DNA of 5,442 nucleotides from Syntrophothermus sp. UBA1445 (GTDB lineage: Bacteria > Bacillota > Syntrophomonadia > Syntrophomonadales > DTU052). Location: the NCBI GenBank assembly GCA_002329495.1, contig DCTH01000132.1, forward strand, positions 12,632-18,073, given 5' to 3'. Positions within the stretch are counted from its first letter, which is position 1, and the number at the start of each line of letters is the position of its first letter. The notes beneath the pieces were generated by a model, which was not told the origin of the DNA, did not search any database, and saw only the letters and a program-made list of their open reading frames with translations. The position numbers and the translations under genes were made by a program. Below, piece after piece: positions 5,431 through 5,442 of this stretch.

Positions 5431-5442
5431 ATGGATTGGTTT
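5431..5442 (+). CDS. Start of a downstream gene (partial, 4 codons; possibly SPFH/slipin)
   Basis: An ATG at 5431 follows GGAGGTG (5417-5423) with a 7-nt spacer, and only Met-Asp-Trp-Phe is inside the window. The short distance from the NfeD stop suggests co-transcription. NfeD-SPFH pairing is common in bacteria, so a stomatin-like membrane protein is the likeliest product, but four residues cannot show this. Confidence 0.6.

Overview
The window looks like chromosomal DNA of an anaerobic Gram-positive bacterium of the Clostridia/Peptococcaceae type (Desulfotomaculum, Pelotomaculum or Moorella-like). This is inferred from strong GGAGG(TG) ribosome binding sites before every gene, frequent TTG/GTG starts, moderate GC, and the gene content. 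The species cannot be fixed from the sequence alone.

The minus strand from about 4830 down to 28 reads as one molybdenum/tungsten cofactor (Moco/Wco) operon. In transcription order it holds: a sigma-A-like promoter whose -10 lies in a perfect AT-rich palindrome (4803-4830); a roughly 93-nt structured leader with the hallmarks of a Moco-family riboswitch (4670-4762); an intrinsic terminator (4638-4662) whose U-tract touches the first Shine-Dalgarno; a 63-residue HTH-like, cysteine-containing protein (TTG start); a 400-residue MoeA (GTG start); a 207-bp spacer with an imperfect compound hairpin; a 641-residue fusion of MoeA to a periplasmic-binding-protein-like domain; and MoaA, the radical-SAM GTP 3',8-cyclase. 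MoaA starts the pterin pathway, while the MoeA-type proteins insert the metal at its end. The riboswitch and terminator would tie expression of the set to cofactor supply.

The plus strand from 4984 carries a divergent, unrelated unit: a short NfeD-family membrane protein (TTG start) and, 24 bp after its stop, the first four codons of another gene with a strong Shine-Dalgarno. By family precedent that gene may encode an SPFH/stomatin-like partner, but only four codons are visible.

The points most worth a second look are the short, P3-lacking form of the riboswitch, which recalls the proposed tungsten-cofactor (Tuco) class; the small HTH/CxxxC protein directly behind it; the paired MoeA paralogues, one fused to a ligand-binding-like domain; and the unexplained structured spacer between them. 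No mobile element, CRISPR array, tRNA or rRNA was seen.
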